A stretch of DNA of 64,000 nucleotides from Deltaproteobacteria bacterium. Its GTDB lineage: Bacteria > Myxococcota_A > UBA9042 > PHBI01. The DNA is taken from contig WYBB01000246.1 of the NCBI GenBank assembly GCA_011526585.1, positions 36,597 to 100,596 on the forward strand, in the 5' to 3' direction. The translations under genes and the position numbers were made by a program. The notes under the pieces are model-generated. The model was not told the DNA's origin and searched no databases. It saw only the letters and a program-made list of their open reading frames with translations. Below are positions 23,662-33,265 of this stretch, piece after piece; the first letter of the stretch is position 1, and each line of letters opens with the position of its first letter.

Positions 23662-26532
23662 TCACTCACACGTGATCGTCGTGCGGAAGAGCTGCTCGAT
23701 GTCGCCGCTCCTGGCGAGCCAGTAGGCCTGGAACGCGTCGCCGTCCCAGAAGAGGTGCGGGTCGGCGATGGCGGTGCCGCCGGCGATGGCGCCCGGCTCG
23801 ACGACGGCGGTCGTGTCGATGTCGCGCATGACGAAGACGAGGTTGGAGCCCTCGACGCCGAGCACGCCGACCTTGGTCGAGTCGCCGGCGCCGAGGCCGC
23901 CGATCGCCGTGGCGGTCGCGATGGGCGTGAGCTGGGTGTCGAAGATGGTGCTCGAGGCGAGCGCGGCGCCGTTGGCGGCGATGCGGTGGTAGCTCACCGT
24001 GTTCAGGTGCTTGCACACGAGCGCGGTCGTCTCGCCGTCCCAGCCGATGATGCACTCGCCGGCGGCGGCGGCAGGCACGAGTGTGACCTTGGTGATGGCG
24101 CCGGTCACGTCGTTGGGGCTGACCTTGTAGAGCACGCGATCCTGCAGGCCGACGACCTGCGTGCCGGCGGTGATGAGCGGATCGGCGCCGCCGTTGCAGA
24201 CCTGCCCGCCGTAGCACTCACCCACGAAGGTTCGCTCGAGCGCGCCGAGCTCGGTGATCGTCCACCAGCCGTAGGGGATCTGCGCGCCCGCGGCGCCGTT
24301 GTTGAACCAGGCGGCGTCGGCGAGAACCCAGGTGCCGTCGAGCCAGACCATGCCGGTGATCTCCGTGCCGGTGTAGGCGTAGTTGTTCGGGGGCTTGGGC
24401 GAGAACATCTCGAGCGCTTCGCCGCGGGCGAGCGCGCCGCTCTCGTCGATCGTGGTGAAGCGGCCGCGGCTGCGACCATCCTCGACCGAGTCGACCTCCC
24501 AGGTGAGGCCGAGGCGGCTGGACTGCGGGCTCCAGGCGACGTTGAGGCGCGTCGCTCGCGGGACCTGGTTGGGGATCGTCGCGATCGCGCCGAGGAGCGC
24601 CGCCTCGCGCGAGATGCGCGCGTACTCGACGCGGGCGGTCGCTTCCGGGACGCCGCGCCAGGCCGCCCAGAAGCGGGTGCCGTCCCAGGTCACCGCCAGC
24701 CCGGACTTGTAGGAGGTCGTGGAGGTCACGCGCGACGCCGGCTTGAGCGCGGGGCGATGAAAGCCGTTGCAGTTGCGGTCGCCGCCGCCGCAGGGCTCGA
24801 CGGCGCCGGGGTAGACGAGCGGGTCGGCGTCGTCGCAGTCGCTGCCGCCGCAGGCGTGATCGGCGTAGCCGTCGCGGTCACCGTCGGGGCAGCAGCCCGA
24901 GAACTTGATGCATTTCTCGTCGGGCGGGCACAGCGCATCCGAGGCGGTGTACTGGCAGACGCCGTCGGCGCTGCAGGCGCCGGTCGTGCAGAAGATCCCG
25001 TCGTCGCAGTCGCCGGCCGTGGCGCAGCCGCTGACGACGCAGTCCTCGAGGCAGGTCGTCAGCGGTGGGGCCGGGAAGAGCGAGGCCGACTCGGCGGCGT
25101 CCTCGCAGCTGCCGTTGCCGCAGAAGCCGCAATCTTTCGGGCAGTTGTTGCGATCCTCGCCGCCGCCGCAGGCGCCGTCGCCACAGCCCGGCAGGCAGTC
25201 GAGCGGGCAGGTCTCGAAGAGCTCGTCGCCCTGGCAGGAGGCGTCGCCGCACTCGGGATCGCAGTCGGCCGAGCAGGAGGTGAACGTCTCGCTCGGGTCG
25301 CAGGCGCCGTCGCCGCAGATCACCGTGCAGTCGTCCGGGCAGGTCTGGAGGGTCTCGCCGGACTCGCAGGCGCCGTTGCCACAGACGTCCGGCTCGACGC
25401 AGTTGCCGGAGGCGCAGGTCTGATCGAAGGCGGTGCAGTCGACGTCCTCGAAGGCGGTGCCGTTGGCGTTGCAGACGCGCAAGAGCTTGCCGAGGCAGAA
25501 GCGCTCGCTGGGCATGCACACGCCGCAGTCCTGGGGGCAGCTCTGGAGCTCGCCATCGCCGCAGATGCGATCGCCGCAGACCGTACAGTCCTGGGGGCAG
25601 GAGTTGCGCTCGCCCTGCTCGCAGATCTCGTTGCCGCAGGTGGTGACGCAGTCGTCGGGGCAGGTCTCGCTCTCGCCCGCCTCGCAGAGATCGTTGCCGC
25701 AGACGTTGGCGGGCCGGCACTCGCCGCCGGCGCAGACCAACCCCTCGCTGGCACAATCGGTCTCGGTGGTCGCGGTGCCGTTGGCGTTGCAGGTGACGAG
25801 CACGTTGGCCTGGCAGGTCACGCTCGAGGGCACGCAGGTCGTGCCGCAGTCCTCGGGGCAGGAGACCGCGCTCTCGTTCGACTCGCAGGCGCCGTTGCCG
25901 CAGGCGCCGGGCGCGACGCACTCGCCCTGGCCGCAGATGAGCCCGACGGCGGCGCAGTCGAAGACGTCCTTGCTGGCGCCGTCGGCCGAGCACACGTGCG
26001 CCTCGCTGCCGACGCAGGTCTTCGATGATGGCGTGCAGAGGCGCTCGCAGTCCTGGGGGCAGGTCGCGGGCGACTCGTCGCCGGTGCAGTCGCCGTCGCC
26101 GCAGGTGGCGCCGCCGCAGTCCTCGAGGCAGGCGAAGCAGCCGCCCTGGCCGGGCTCGCAGGTGGCGCGCTCGGTGCCTTCGCAGCGGCCGTCGCCGCAG
26201 CTCTGCTCGGGGCATTCGGCGCAGACGATCGACTCCTTGGAGAGCGTGGCGACGCCGCAACTGCACGGCGAGGCGTACTGACAGAGGAAGTTGCAGGTGC
26301 CGTTGGAGCTGCACTGGCCGGTGGCGGCCCCCTCCTCGGTCACCACCTTGAGCTCGAAGCTGCCGCCGCAGGCGGTCTCGGCGGCGGCGCCGAGGACCGG
26401 GTTCGATCCGGCCGGACACTGGCCGACGAGATCGGCGGCGACGCACTGGGTGGCGACCTCGCTCGCGTCGGGGCAGCCGCTGAGCGCGGCGGCGAGCGCC
26501 AGGGCGAGGGGCGTGAGGGGGCGGTGGTGCAT
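23662..26532 (-). CDS. Large Cys-rich repeat lipoprotein
   Basis: 956 residues. ATG 26532 gives MHHRPLTPLALALAAALSGC, a textbook lipoprotein signal; the frame stays open upstream without coding sense. Residues about 20-110 form a conserved N-terminal domain. About 11 repeats of CGxGxCExxE-xn-CPxDC follow. Among them are three longer units of the type CLGKLLRVCNANGTAFEDVD. Around 560-610 is a DGDRDGYADHACGGSDCDDA element ending DRNCNG, a MopE-like metal-binding motif. The last 330 residues are Cys-poor, Trp/Gly-rich and may be a beta-propeller. Probably an outer-membrane surface protein. Paralogue of the next gene upstream. Confidence 0.8.
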   Translation of the reverse strand: MHHRPLTPLALALAAALSGCPDASEVATQCVAADLVGQCPAGSNPVLGAAAETACGGSFELKVVTEEGAATGQCSSNGTCNFLCQYASPCSCGVATLSKESIVCAECPEQSCGDGRCEGTERATCEPGQGGCFACLEDCGGATCGDGDCTGDESPATCPQDCERLCTPSSKTCVGSEAHVCSADGASKDVFDCAAVGLICGQGECVAPGACGNGACESNESAVSCPEDCGTTCVPSSVTCQANVLVTCNANGTATTETDCASEGLVCAGGECRPANVCGNDLCEAGESETCPDDCVTTCGNEICEQGERNSCPQDCTVCGDRICGDGELQSCPQDCGVCMPSERFCLGKLLRVCNANGTAFEDVDCTAFDQTCASGNCVEPDVCGNGACESGETLQTCPDDCTVICGDGACDPSETFTSCSADCDPECGDASCQGDELFETCPLDCLPGCGDGACGGGEDRNNCPKDCGFCGNGSCEDAAESASLFPAPPLTTCLEDCVVSGCATAGDCDDGIFCTTGACSADGVCQYTASDALCPPDEKCIKFSGCCPDGDRDGYADHACGGSDCDDADPLVYPGAVEPCGGGDRNCNGFHRPALKPASRVTSTTSYKSGLAVTWDGTRFWAAWRGVPEATARVEYARISREAALLGAIATIPNQVPRATRLNVAWSPQSSRLGLTWEVDSVEDGRSRGRFTTIDESGALARGEALEMFSPKPPNNYAYTGTEITGMVWLDGTWVLADAAWFNNGAAGAQIPYGWWTITELGALERTFVGECYGGQVCNGGADPLITAGTQVVGLQDRVLYKVSPNDVTGAITKVTLVPAAAAGECIIGWDGETTALVCKHLNTVSYHRIAANGAALASSTIFDTQLTPIATATAIGGLGAGDSTKVGVLGVEGSNLVFVMRDIDTTAVVEPGAIAGGTAIADPHLFWDGDAFQAYWLARSGDIEQLFRTTITCE

Positions 26533-26551
26533 GACGGTGACCTCGTCGGGA

Positions 26552-27169
26552 TCAGGGCGCGACGCACTCTCCGTCGCGGCAGGTCTGGCCGGTAGTCGAG
26601 CAGTCGAACGAGTCGTAGCCGGCGCCGTTGGCCTGGCAGACGCGCGCGATCGGGCCGACGCAGTCCTTGGCGCTGGGCGTGCAGGTGCCGCCGCAGTCCT
26701 GCGGGCAGGTCGCCGGGCTCTCCTGGCCGGTGCAGTCGCCGTCGCCGCAGGTCGATCCGCCGCAGTCCTCGCTGCACTCCACGCAGGTCGAGTTGCCGGG
26801 CGCGCAGCTCCCGCGCTCGTTGCCCTCGCAGCGGCCGTCGCCGCAGCTCGTGTTCTGGCAGGGGTTGCAGACGATCGACTCCTTGGTGAGCGTCTGCACA
26901 CCGCAGAGGCACGGGACCTCGAACTGACAGAGGAACTCGCACGATCCGCTCGAGCGGCACTGGCCGGTGGCGCCCTGCTCTCCTTCGAGGACCTTGTCGC
27001 TGTAGTCGCCGGAGCAGCCCTCTTCGGCGGCTGCGCCGAGGATCGGGTTGGATCCGGCGGGGCACTGCGCGACGAGGTCGGCCGACACGCACTGCTTGGC
27101 GGTGTCGTCGGCGTCGCAGGCGGCGCAGGAGAGGATCGCGATCACGGCGGCGAGGCGCGGCGTCGGCAT
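26552..27169 (-). CDS. Short Cys-rich lipoprotein, paralogue of the larger neighbour
   Basis: 205 residues with signal MPTPRLAAVIAILSCAAC. It matches the first 215 residues of the neighbour almost position for position: QCVSADLVAQCPAGSNPILG, CLCGVQTLTKESIVCNPC, CGDGRCEGNERGSC, GDGDCTGQESPATCPQDC, and one ARVCQANGAGYDSFDC unit. It stops where the neighbour goes on to further repeats and the C-terminal domain. Tandem duplication with loss or gain of the distal part explains this. The gap of 19 bases suggests one transcript. Function unknown; many disulfides imply a periplasmic or surface location. Confidence 0.8.
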   Translation of the reverse strand: MPTPRLAAVIAILSCAACDADDTAKQCVSADLVAQCPAGSNPILGAAAEEGCSGDYSDKVLEGEQGATGQCRSSGSCEFLCQFEVPCLCGVQTLTKESIVCNPCQNTSCGDGRCEGNERGSCAPGNSTCVECSEDCGGSTCGDGDCTGQESPATCPQDCGGTCTPSAKDCVGPIARVCQANGAGYDSFDCSTTGQTCRDGECVAP

Positions 27170-27257
27170 GCGGGGTGCTCCGGTTCAGGGGACGGCAGGA
27201 GAGGGGCGTCCGGCCCAGAGACGGGGTCGCTCGGCCGGCTTGAAACGGATTATGCCG

Positions 27258-28535
<1,278 letters not shown>

Positions 28536-28566
28536 GCGCGGCTCTTAGCGGCCCGGCATGCGGGTG

Positions 28567-29136
28567 TCAAACCTCATGCTGGGCGACGGCGGGATCGCCG
28601 ACGACGATCAGCACGCGGCCGGGGCCGTGCACACCGGTGATCAGGATGCCCTCGATGTCGGCGGTCTTGGAGGGGCCGGTGACGATCACGCGGTTGGCGG
28701 GGAGCGGTCTCGCGGCGGCGCGCGCGAGGGCGTCGGCGAGCGTCGGCACGATGTGCGACGGCTCGAGGTGCACGACGAGGAGCGGTGTCGCCATGACGCG
28801 CAGCGCGGCGGGGGGATCGGCGTCGAGCAGGACCGAGCCGGAGGCGGCGATCGCGGCCGAGGCGGTGACGACGTGATGGGGGGCGGCGAAGGGATCGGGG
28901 TCGGGGGCGAGCGGGGGCAGGGTGGGCGGGCGCTCGGGCGCGATGACGACCTCGGCGCCGGAGCGACGCGCCGCGGCGGCGAAGGTCGCGAGGAGATCGG
29001 CCGGTTCGCCGGCGGGTGGATCGAGGCGCGGGCGCAGACCGGGCGGCACGGTTGGCACGGGCGGCGCGGGTAGGGCAGGCGAAGTGTCGCGGCCGAGGGC
29101 GGCGCGAATGCGCGCGAAGAGGTCTTCAGGCGTCAC
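28567..29136 (-). CDS. lutC: LutC/YkgG-family lactate utilisation protein
   Basis: 189 residues. GTG 29136 (VTPEDLFARIRAALGRDTSP) overlaps the end of lutB by 11 bases. The LUD-domain core reads VTASAAIAASGSVLLDADP and ALRVMATPLLVVHLEPSHIV, closing with VIVTGPSKTADIEGILITGV HGP (conserved TGPSxTADIE). LutC works with LutA and LutB in a membrane-associated L-lactate dehydrogenase complex that oxidises lactate to pyruvate. The Pro-rich linker at about 20-50 is ordinary for high-GC homologues. Confidence 0.93.
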   Translation of the reverse strand: MTPEDLFARIRAALGRDTSPALPAPPVPTVPPGLRPRLDPPAGEPADLLATFAAAARRSGAEVVIAPERPPTLPPLAPDPDPFAAPHHVVTASAAIAASGSVLLDADPPAALRVMATPLLVVHLEPSHIVPTLADALARAAARPLPANRVIVTGPSKTADIEGILITGVHGPGRVLIVVGDPAVAQHEV

Positions 29137-30550
29137 GCGCGCGCCTCCGGGTGAGCTTCTTCCAGCGCGAAGAAAAGCGTGGGCCGGGGGCGGGCAGGCG
29201 GCGCGGGCCATGGTCCCAGGCGCGCGTGGGGCCGAGGTGGCGTGAGGCGATGGCGCGCGCGAGCGCCGAGGCGACGCGCCAGCGCAGGCGGCCGGCGAGC
29301 ATGAAGCGCACGAGCCGCGAGCGTGCGCGGGACAGGAGCCCGGCGTGGGTGTGGTCGCGCGCGCGGTGGGCGACGAGCAGCGCGGGCAGATCGATGTCGA
29401 CCGGGCAGGCCTCGTGGCAGGCGCCGCAGAGCGTGGAGGCCCAGGGCAGATCGGGGGTGGTCTCGGGGCCGCGCATGAGCGGCGTGAGCACGGCGCCGAT
29501 CGGGCCGGGCCAGACCGAGCCGTAGGCGTGGCCGCCGATCTGCCGATACACCGGGCAGGTGTTGAGGCAGGCGCCGCAGCGGATGCAGCCGAGCGCGTCG
29601 CGGAAGGTCTCGTCGGCGAGCACGCCGCTCCTGCCGTTATCGACGAGCACGAGGTGCACCTCGCGGCCGGGCGTCGGCGCGGAGACGAACGAGGTGTAGA
29701 CGGTGAGCGGCTGGCCGGTGGCGCTGCGCGCGAGGAGCTCGAGGAGGAGGGCGAGGTGATCGAGGGTCGGCACGACCTTCTCGATCCCGGTGACGGCGAT
29801 GTGGGTGTGGCCGACGAGGGAGGAGAGGCGGCCATTGCCCTCGTTGGTGCAGAGCACGATCTCGCCGGTCTCGGCGCAGAGGAAGTTGGCGCCGGTGATG
29901 CCGAGGTCGGCCTGGGCGAAGGACCTGCGCAGGGCCTGGCGGGCGTGCGCGGTGAGCGCCTCGGGGTCGGGCTCGGCGGGCGCGGAGGCGGGATCGAGGC
30001 GGGCGAGCGCGCGCCGGGCGGCAACGCGATCCTTGTGGATCATCGGGGTGACGAGGTGGCTCGGGGCGTCGTCGTCGAGCTGCAGGACGAGCTCGCCGAG
30101 ATCGGTCTCGAGGGTGTCGATGCCGGCGCCGAGGAGCGCGTCGAGGAGCTGGATCTCCTCGGTGACCATCGACTTGGCCTTGACGGCGCGGCGGGCGCCG
30201 CGGCGGGCGGCGATGGCGAGGACGAGGGCGCGGGCCTCGGCGGCGTCGGCGGCGATGTGTACTTCGATGCCGTGAGATCGGGCCGCGGTGATGAAGCGCG
30301 CGAGGTGGTGGTCGAGGGCGGCGAGGGTGGCGCGGCGGATCTGGCCTGCGAGGCGACGGGCCTCGTACACGCGCGGGCCGAAGGCGACGGCGAGCGCGGC
30401 GACGCGCGTATCGTCCTTGAGCCGGGTGGTGGCGGGCACGAAGCGGGACAGCTCGGGATCGGCGAGCGCGGCGTCGATGCGCGAGGCCATGCGGAAGGGG
30501 CTCTCGCGCGGGAAGAGCAGCTCGGCGGGGCGGGTGCTGCGCGGGATCAC
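29126..30550 (-). CDS. lutB: LutB-family iron-sulfur protein
   Basis: 474 residues. GTG 30550 overlaps the stop of lutA (GTGA). The LUD domain includes VKAKSMVTEEIQLLDALLGA, ITGANFLCAETGEIVLCTNE and HIAVTGIEKVVPTLDHLALL. Two ferredoxin-like clusters follow: CIRCGACLNTCPVYRQIGGH and CGACHEACPVDIDLPAL, giving two 4Fe-4S centres. This is the electron-transfer subunit of the LutABC lactate dehydrogenase. Full length for the family. Confidence 0.95.
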   Translation of the reverse strand: MIPRSTRPAELLFPRESPFRMASRIDAALADPELSRFVPATTRLKDDTRVAALAVAFGPRVYEARRLAGQIRRATLAALDHHLARFITAARSHGIEVHIAADAAEARALVLAIAARRGARRAVKAKSMVTEEIQLLDALLGAGIDTLETDLGELVLQLDDDAPSHLVTPMIHKDRVAARRALARLDPASAPAEPDPEALTAHARQALRRSFAQADLGITGANFLCAETGEIVLCTNEGNGRLSSLVGHTHIAVTGIEKVVPTLDHLALLLELLARSATGQPLTVYTSFVSAPTPGREVHLVLVDNGRSGVLADETFRDALGCIRCGACLNTCPVYRQIGGHAYGSVWPGPIGAVLTPLMRGPETTPDLPWASTLCGACHEACPVDIDLPALLVAHRARDHTHAGLLSRARSRLVRFMLAGRLRWRVASALARAIASRHLGPTRAWDHGPRRLPAPGPRFSSRWKKLTRRRARDA

Positions 30551-31308
30551 CGGGCGCGCTCCGGGGTCGACGCGCGTGGCGCGCGGCGCGGCGGGCGCGG
30601 CATGAGGTGCAGGCCCTCGGCGAGGATCTCGGCGAGGTGCTTGATCTCGAGCGCGCTCGGCAGGCCGCGGAGGTGCAGGCGGCAGCCGGCGTCGTCGGCG
30701 ACGAGGGTGTGCGCGCCGGTCGAGGCGGCGAGCGCGAGCTTGTCCTGGCCGAGCGCGACCGAGACCGGGGAAAAGCGCGTGGCGAAGGCGCCGCCGAAGC
30801 CGCAGCACTGGGAGGCGTGGGGCAGGGGCACGAGCGTGAGGTCGCGCACGCGTGACAAGAGGCTGAGGGCGGGCGGCGACGAGCGGACTTCGGGCGGGGC
30901 GAGGTCGCGGGCGTGGCAGCTCGGGTGCCAGGTCGCGACGCCGGGCCATGAGGCGGTCGCGGGGTCGAAGTCGCGCGTGACGAGGTACTCGGCGAGCTCG
31001 ACGACGCGCTGGGCGATCGGCAGCGGGCCGGCGAGCGTCGGGTAGTGCGTGCGCACCATGGCGGCGCAGGAGGCCGATGGGGTGATGATCCGATCGTAGC
31101 GCGCGAAGACCTTGTCCATGCGGCGCGCGAGCGCGGTGGCGGAGGCGAGGTCGCCGCTGGTGCGGAAGGGCTGGCCGCAGCAGGTCTGCTGGGACGGCAC
31201 GTCGAAGGCGAGGCCGAGGTGGCGGAGCAGAAGCGCGCTCGCCTCGACGGCGCGGGCGTCGAAGTGCTCGGCGAGGCAGGGCACGAACAGCGCGATGCGC
31301 TCAGCCAT
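30547..31308 (-). CDS. lutA: LutA-family CCG-domain protein
   Basis: 253 residues from ATG 31308 (MAERIALFVPCLAEHFDARA). The two cysteine-rich CCG domains are seen at QQTCCGQPFRTSGD and ASQCCGFGGAFATRF, each with upstream partner cysteines (VPCLAEH, HPSCHARD), the arrangement that holds a noncubane iron-sulfur cluster in related heterodisulfide reductase subunits. Catalytic or electron-accepting subunit of L-lactate oxidation. The start overlaps the end of the CPBP gene by 8 bases, so that membrane protein is cotranscribed. Confidence 0.93.
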   Translation of the reverse strand: MAERIALFVPCLAEHFDARAVEASALLLRHLGLAFDVPSQQTCCGQPFRTSGDLASATALARRMDKVFARYDRIITPSASCAAMVRTHYPTLAGPLPIAQRVVELAEYLVTRDFDPATASWPGVATWHPSCHARDLAPPEVRSSPPALSLLSRVRDLTLVPLPHASQCCGFGGAFATRFSPVSVALGQDKLALAASTGAHTLVADDAGCRLHLRGLPSALEIKHLAEILAEGLHLMPRPPRRAPRASTPERAR

Positions 31309-32047
31309 GAGAGCGCTCGGGCAGCGGGCGCGCGGCGAGGTGATCCGAGAGGAGCGCGACGCCGAGGTGGGCGACGATCGGCATGAGCAGCGAGCCGGTG
31401 TCGAGCGCGACGAGCGAGAAGACCGTGCCCGAGACGAGCGTGCCGAGGGTCTCGCCGACGTAGCGATCGAGGTGCACGAAGACATAGGCCATGAGCGAGA
31501 TGGCGAGCGCCGGCAGGGGGCCGAGCTCGGCGGCGAGCCCGAGCACGAGGATGCCGCGGAAGAAGAGCTCGTAGGCGATGAGGAACGCGATCCAGGCGAG
31601 CGCGTTCCAGGTGGCGATGCGGGTTGTGAATGGCATTCGTACTTCGGGATAGTGAAGGCGGTACGAGGGCTTCTTGGCCTGGCTCAGGATCGGGATCGCG
31701 CTCAGCGCGATGAAGAGGGCGGCAAGGGCGAGCGAGCGCGGGGCTTCGTCGAGGGTGAGGCCGCAGCGCGAGAGGCCGCCGGGCCAGGCGGCGGCGATGC
31801 CGATCGCCGGCACCACCCCGAGGAGCACGGTGCCGAGCCCCTTTCGGAAGAACGAAACGCGCGTGCGCAGGGCGTCCTCGTCGGGCGGCCCGGGGAGGAG
31901 ACGCGCGACGAAGGAGCGGCGGATCCCGAGGTGATAGGCGAGGTAGAGGATCGTCGTCGCGCCGATGAGCACGAGCACCCGCACCTCGCCGTCGCTTGGG
32001 GTGTAGCCGTCGAGCGAGGCCACGAGCGCGGGTGTGCTTTCGATCAT
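31301..32047 (-). CDS. CPBP-family (Abi) membrane protein with altered glutamate motif
   Basis: 248 residues, about seven hydrophobic segments. The CPBP signature normally EExxxR reads YELFFRG, so the first Glu is Tyr. Motif 2 (FxxxH) is present as YVFVHLDRYVG, and a third His lies in PIVAHLGVALLSD. These glutamic membrane proteases (Rce1-like) need the catalytic Glu; here only the second remains, so activity is doubtful. It is cotranscribed with lutABC by overlap. It is divergent from the copper-monooxygenase-like lipoprotein across 62 bases. Confidence 0.75.
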   Translation of the reverse strand: MIESTPALVASLDGYTPSDGEVRVLVLIGATTILYLAYHLGIRRSFVARLLPGPPDEDALRTRVSFFRKGLGTVLLGVVPAIGIAAAWPGGLSRCGLTLDEAPRSLALAALFIALSAIPILSQAKKPSYRLHYPEVRMPFTTRIATWNALAWIAFLIAYELFFRGILVLGLAAELGPLPALAISLMAYVFVHLDRYVGETLGTLVSGTVFSLVALDTGSLLMPIVAHLGVALLSDHLAARPLPERSHG

Positions 32048-32109
32048 CGCCGGACGTGTCTATCATGCGCCGCGCGATCGGGGACAGAGGCCCGGCGCCC
32101 GGAGGACGC

Positions 32110-33258
32110 ATGGTGGTGCGATCGGGGTTCGCGGTGTTGGCCGCGTTGGTGTTCGTCGGGTGTGATGACACGAGCCCGGGCGTGGCGGGCGACACGACCA
32201 GCGCCGGCGACGCGGCGAGCGAGGCGGACACGGCCGGTGGCGAGGAGGAGACCGGGGTCGACGCGGTGCTCGAGACCTCGCAGGAGGAGGTCGCTGCTCC
32301 CGAGGTCGAGGCCGAGACCGTCGAGGACGACGTGCTGGCGGAGACCGAGGCCGACACGAGCGTGCCCGCGGACACGGCGATCGAGCCGGAGGTGGTCCAG
32401 GGCGAGGGACCGCGCCTGAGCTTCACGATCGAGCCGTTCACCGTGCAGTCCGGCCAGGAGCGCCAGGTCTGCAAGAGCGTGAACATCCCGGCGGGCGCGG
32501 CGCTCGACGTCGTGCGCTTCGAGTCGAACATGCGAGGGATCTCGCACCACTTCAACCTCTACAAGGTGATCGACGGCACGGCCTTGAACCCGGCGAGCGC
32601 GGGCGAGGCGGTCGTGCACGACTGCGAGCCGGCGGCCGAGCAGCTGCGTGGCGACGCGGCCTACATCTTCGGCTCGGCCACGCCCGAGCGGGTCATGCAG
32701 ACGCCGCCGGGGGTGGCGTTCCACCTCCTGCCGGGCCAGCGCCTCATCCTGGAGTATCACGCGATCAACTACACCACCGAGCCGATCGAGGCGTCGCTGA
32801 CGATCGATCTGGTCGGCGCGCCGCCGGAGATGGCGATCGAGCACCACGCCGAGATCATCTGGTTCGCGAACTGGGGCTTCGCGCTGCCGCCCGGCCAGGA
32901 GACCTCGGACACGGCGAGCTGCAGCGTGCCCTACGACGTGGAGATCTTCGGGCTGATGAGCCACTTCCACGAGCTCGGCGAGCACTTCACCATCGAGGCG
33001 GTGCGCGATGGCGAGGCCGAGCTGGTCTACGAGGACGACGACTGGGCGCACCCGAAGTACGAGGGTTTCTCGCCGCCCCTGAGCCTGGCCGAGGGGGATC
33101 GGCTGCGCTGGACCTGCACGTGGAACAACGATCGCGAGCCCTTGAAGATGGTCTTCCCGAACAAGGGCAGCCAGGACGAGATGTGCATGGTCTTCGCGGC
33201 GGCCTATCCGAAAGCGACGCTCTCGGCCGAACCGATCCAGTGCAACGTCTGGTTCTGA
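32110..33258 (+). CDS. Copper type II monooxygenase-like lipoprotein (PHM C-domain-like)
   Basis: 382 residues, ATG 32110 after GGAGGA. The signal ends in FVGC, then comes an acidic Glu/Ala/Asp stalk of about 75 residues. The core resembles the C-terminal copper domain of ascorbate-dependent monooxygenases: ERQVCKSVNIPAG, MRGISHHFNLYKV, LILEYHAINYT, IFGLMSHFHELGEHF, and DEMCMVFAAAYP, whose Met is the CuM ligand type. The first domain of eukaryotic PHM (CuH site) is not recognisable in the stalk region. Surface oxidoreductase or copper-binding protein; the substrate is unknown. Confidence 0.75.
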   Translation: MVVRSGFAVLAALVFVGCDDTSPGVAGDTTSAGDAASEADTAGGEEETGVDAVLETSQEEVAAPEVEAETVEDDVLAETEADTSVPADTAIEPEVVQGEGPRLSFTIEPFTVQSGQERQVCKSVNIPAGAALDVVRFESNMRGISHHFNLYKVIDGTALNPASAGEAVVHDCEPAAEQLRGDAAYIFGSATPERVMQTPPGVAFHLLPGQRLILEYHAINYTTEPIEASLTIDLVGAPPEMAIEHHAEIIWFANWGFALPPGQETSDTASCSVPYDVEIFGLMSHFHELGEHFTIEAVRDGEAELVYEDDDWAHPKYEGFSPPLSLAEGDRLRWTCTWNNDREPLKMVFPNKGSQDEMCMVFAAAYPKATLSAEPIQCNVWF

Positions 33259-33265
33259 GGCGCGC

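Noticed and set aside
22567..26028. A 1153-codon plus-strand open frame opposite the Cys-rich lipoprotein
   Set aside because: Low-complexity Ala/Gly/Val/Arg text; the minus strand has a lipobox and regular Cys repeats.
27243..27251. A single TGAAAC half-site upstream of the lipoprotein/aminotransferase gap
   Set aside because: Isolated, with no inverted partner; expected by chance for a six-base word.
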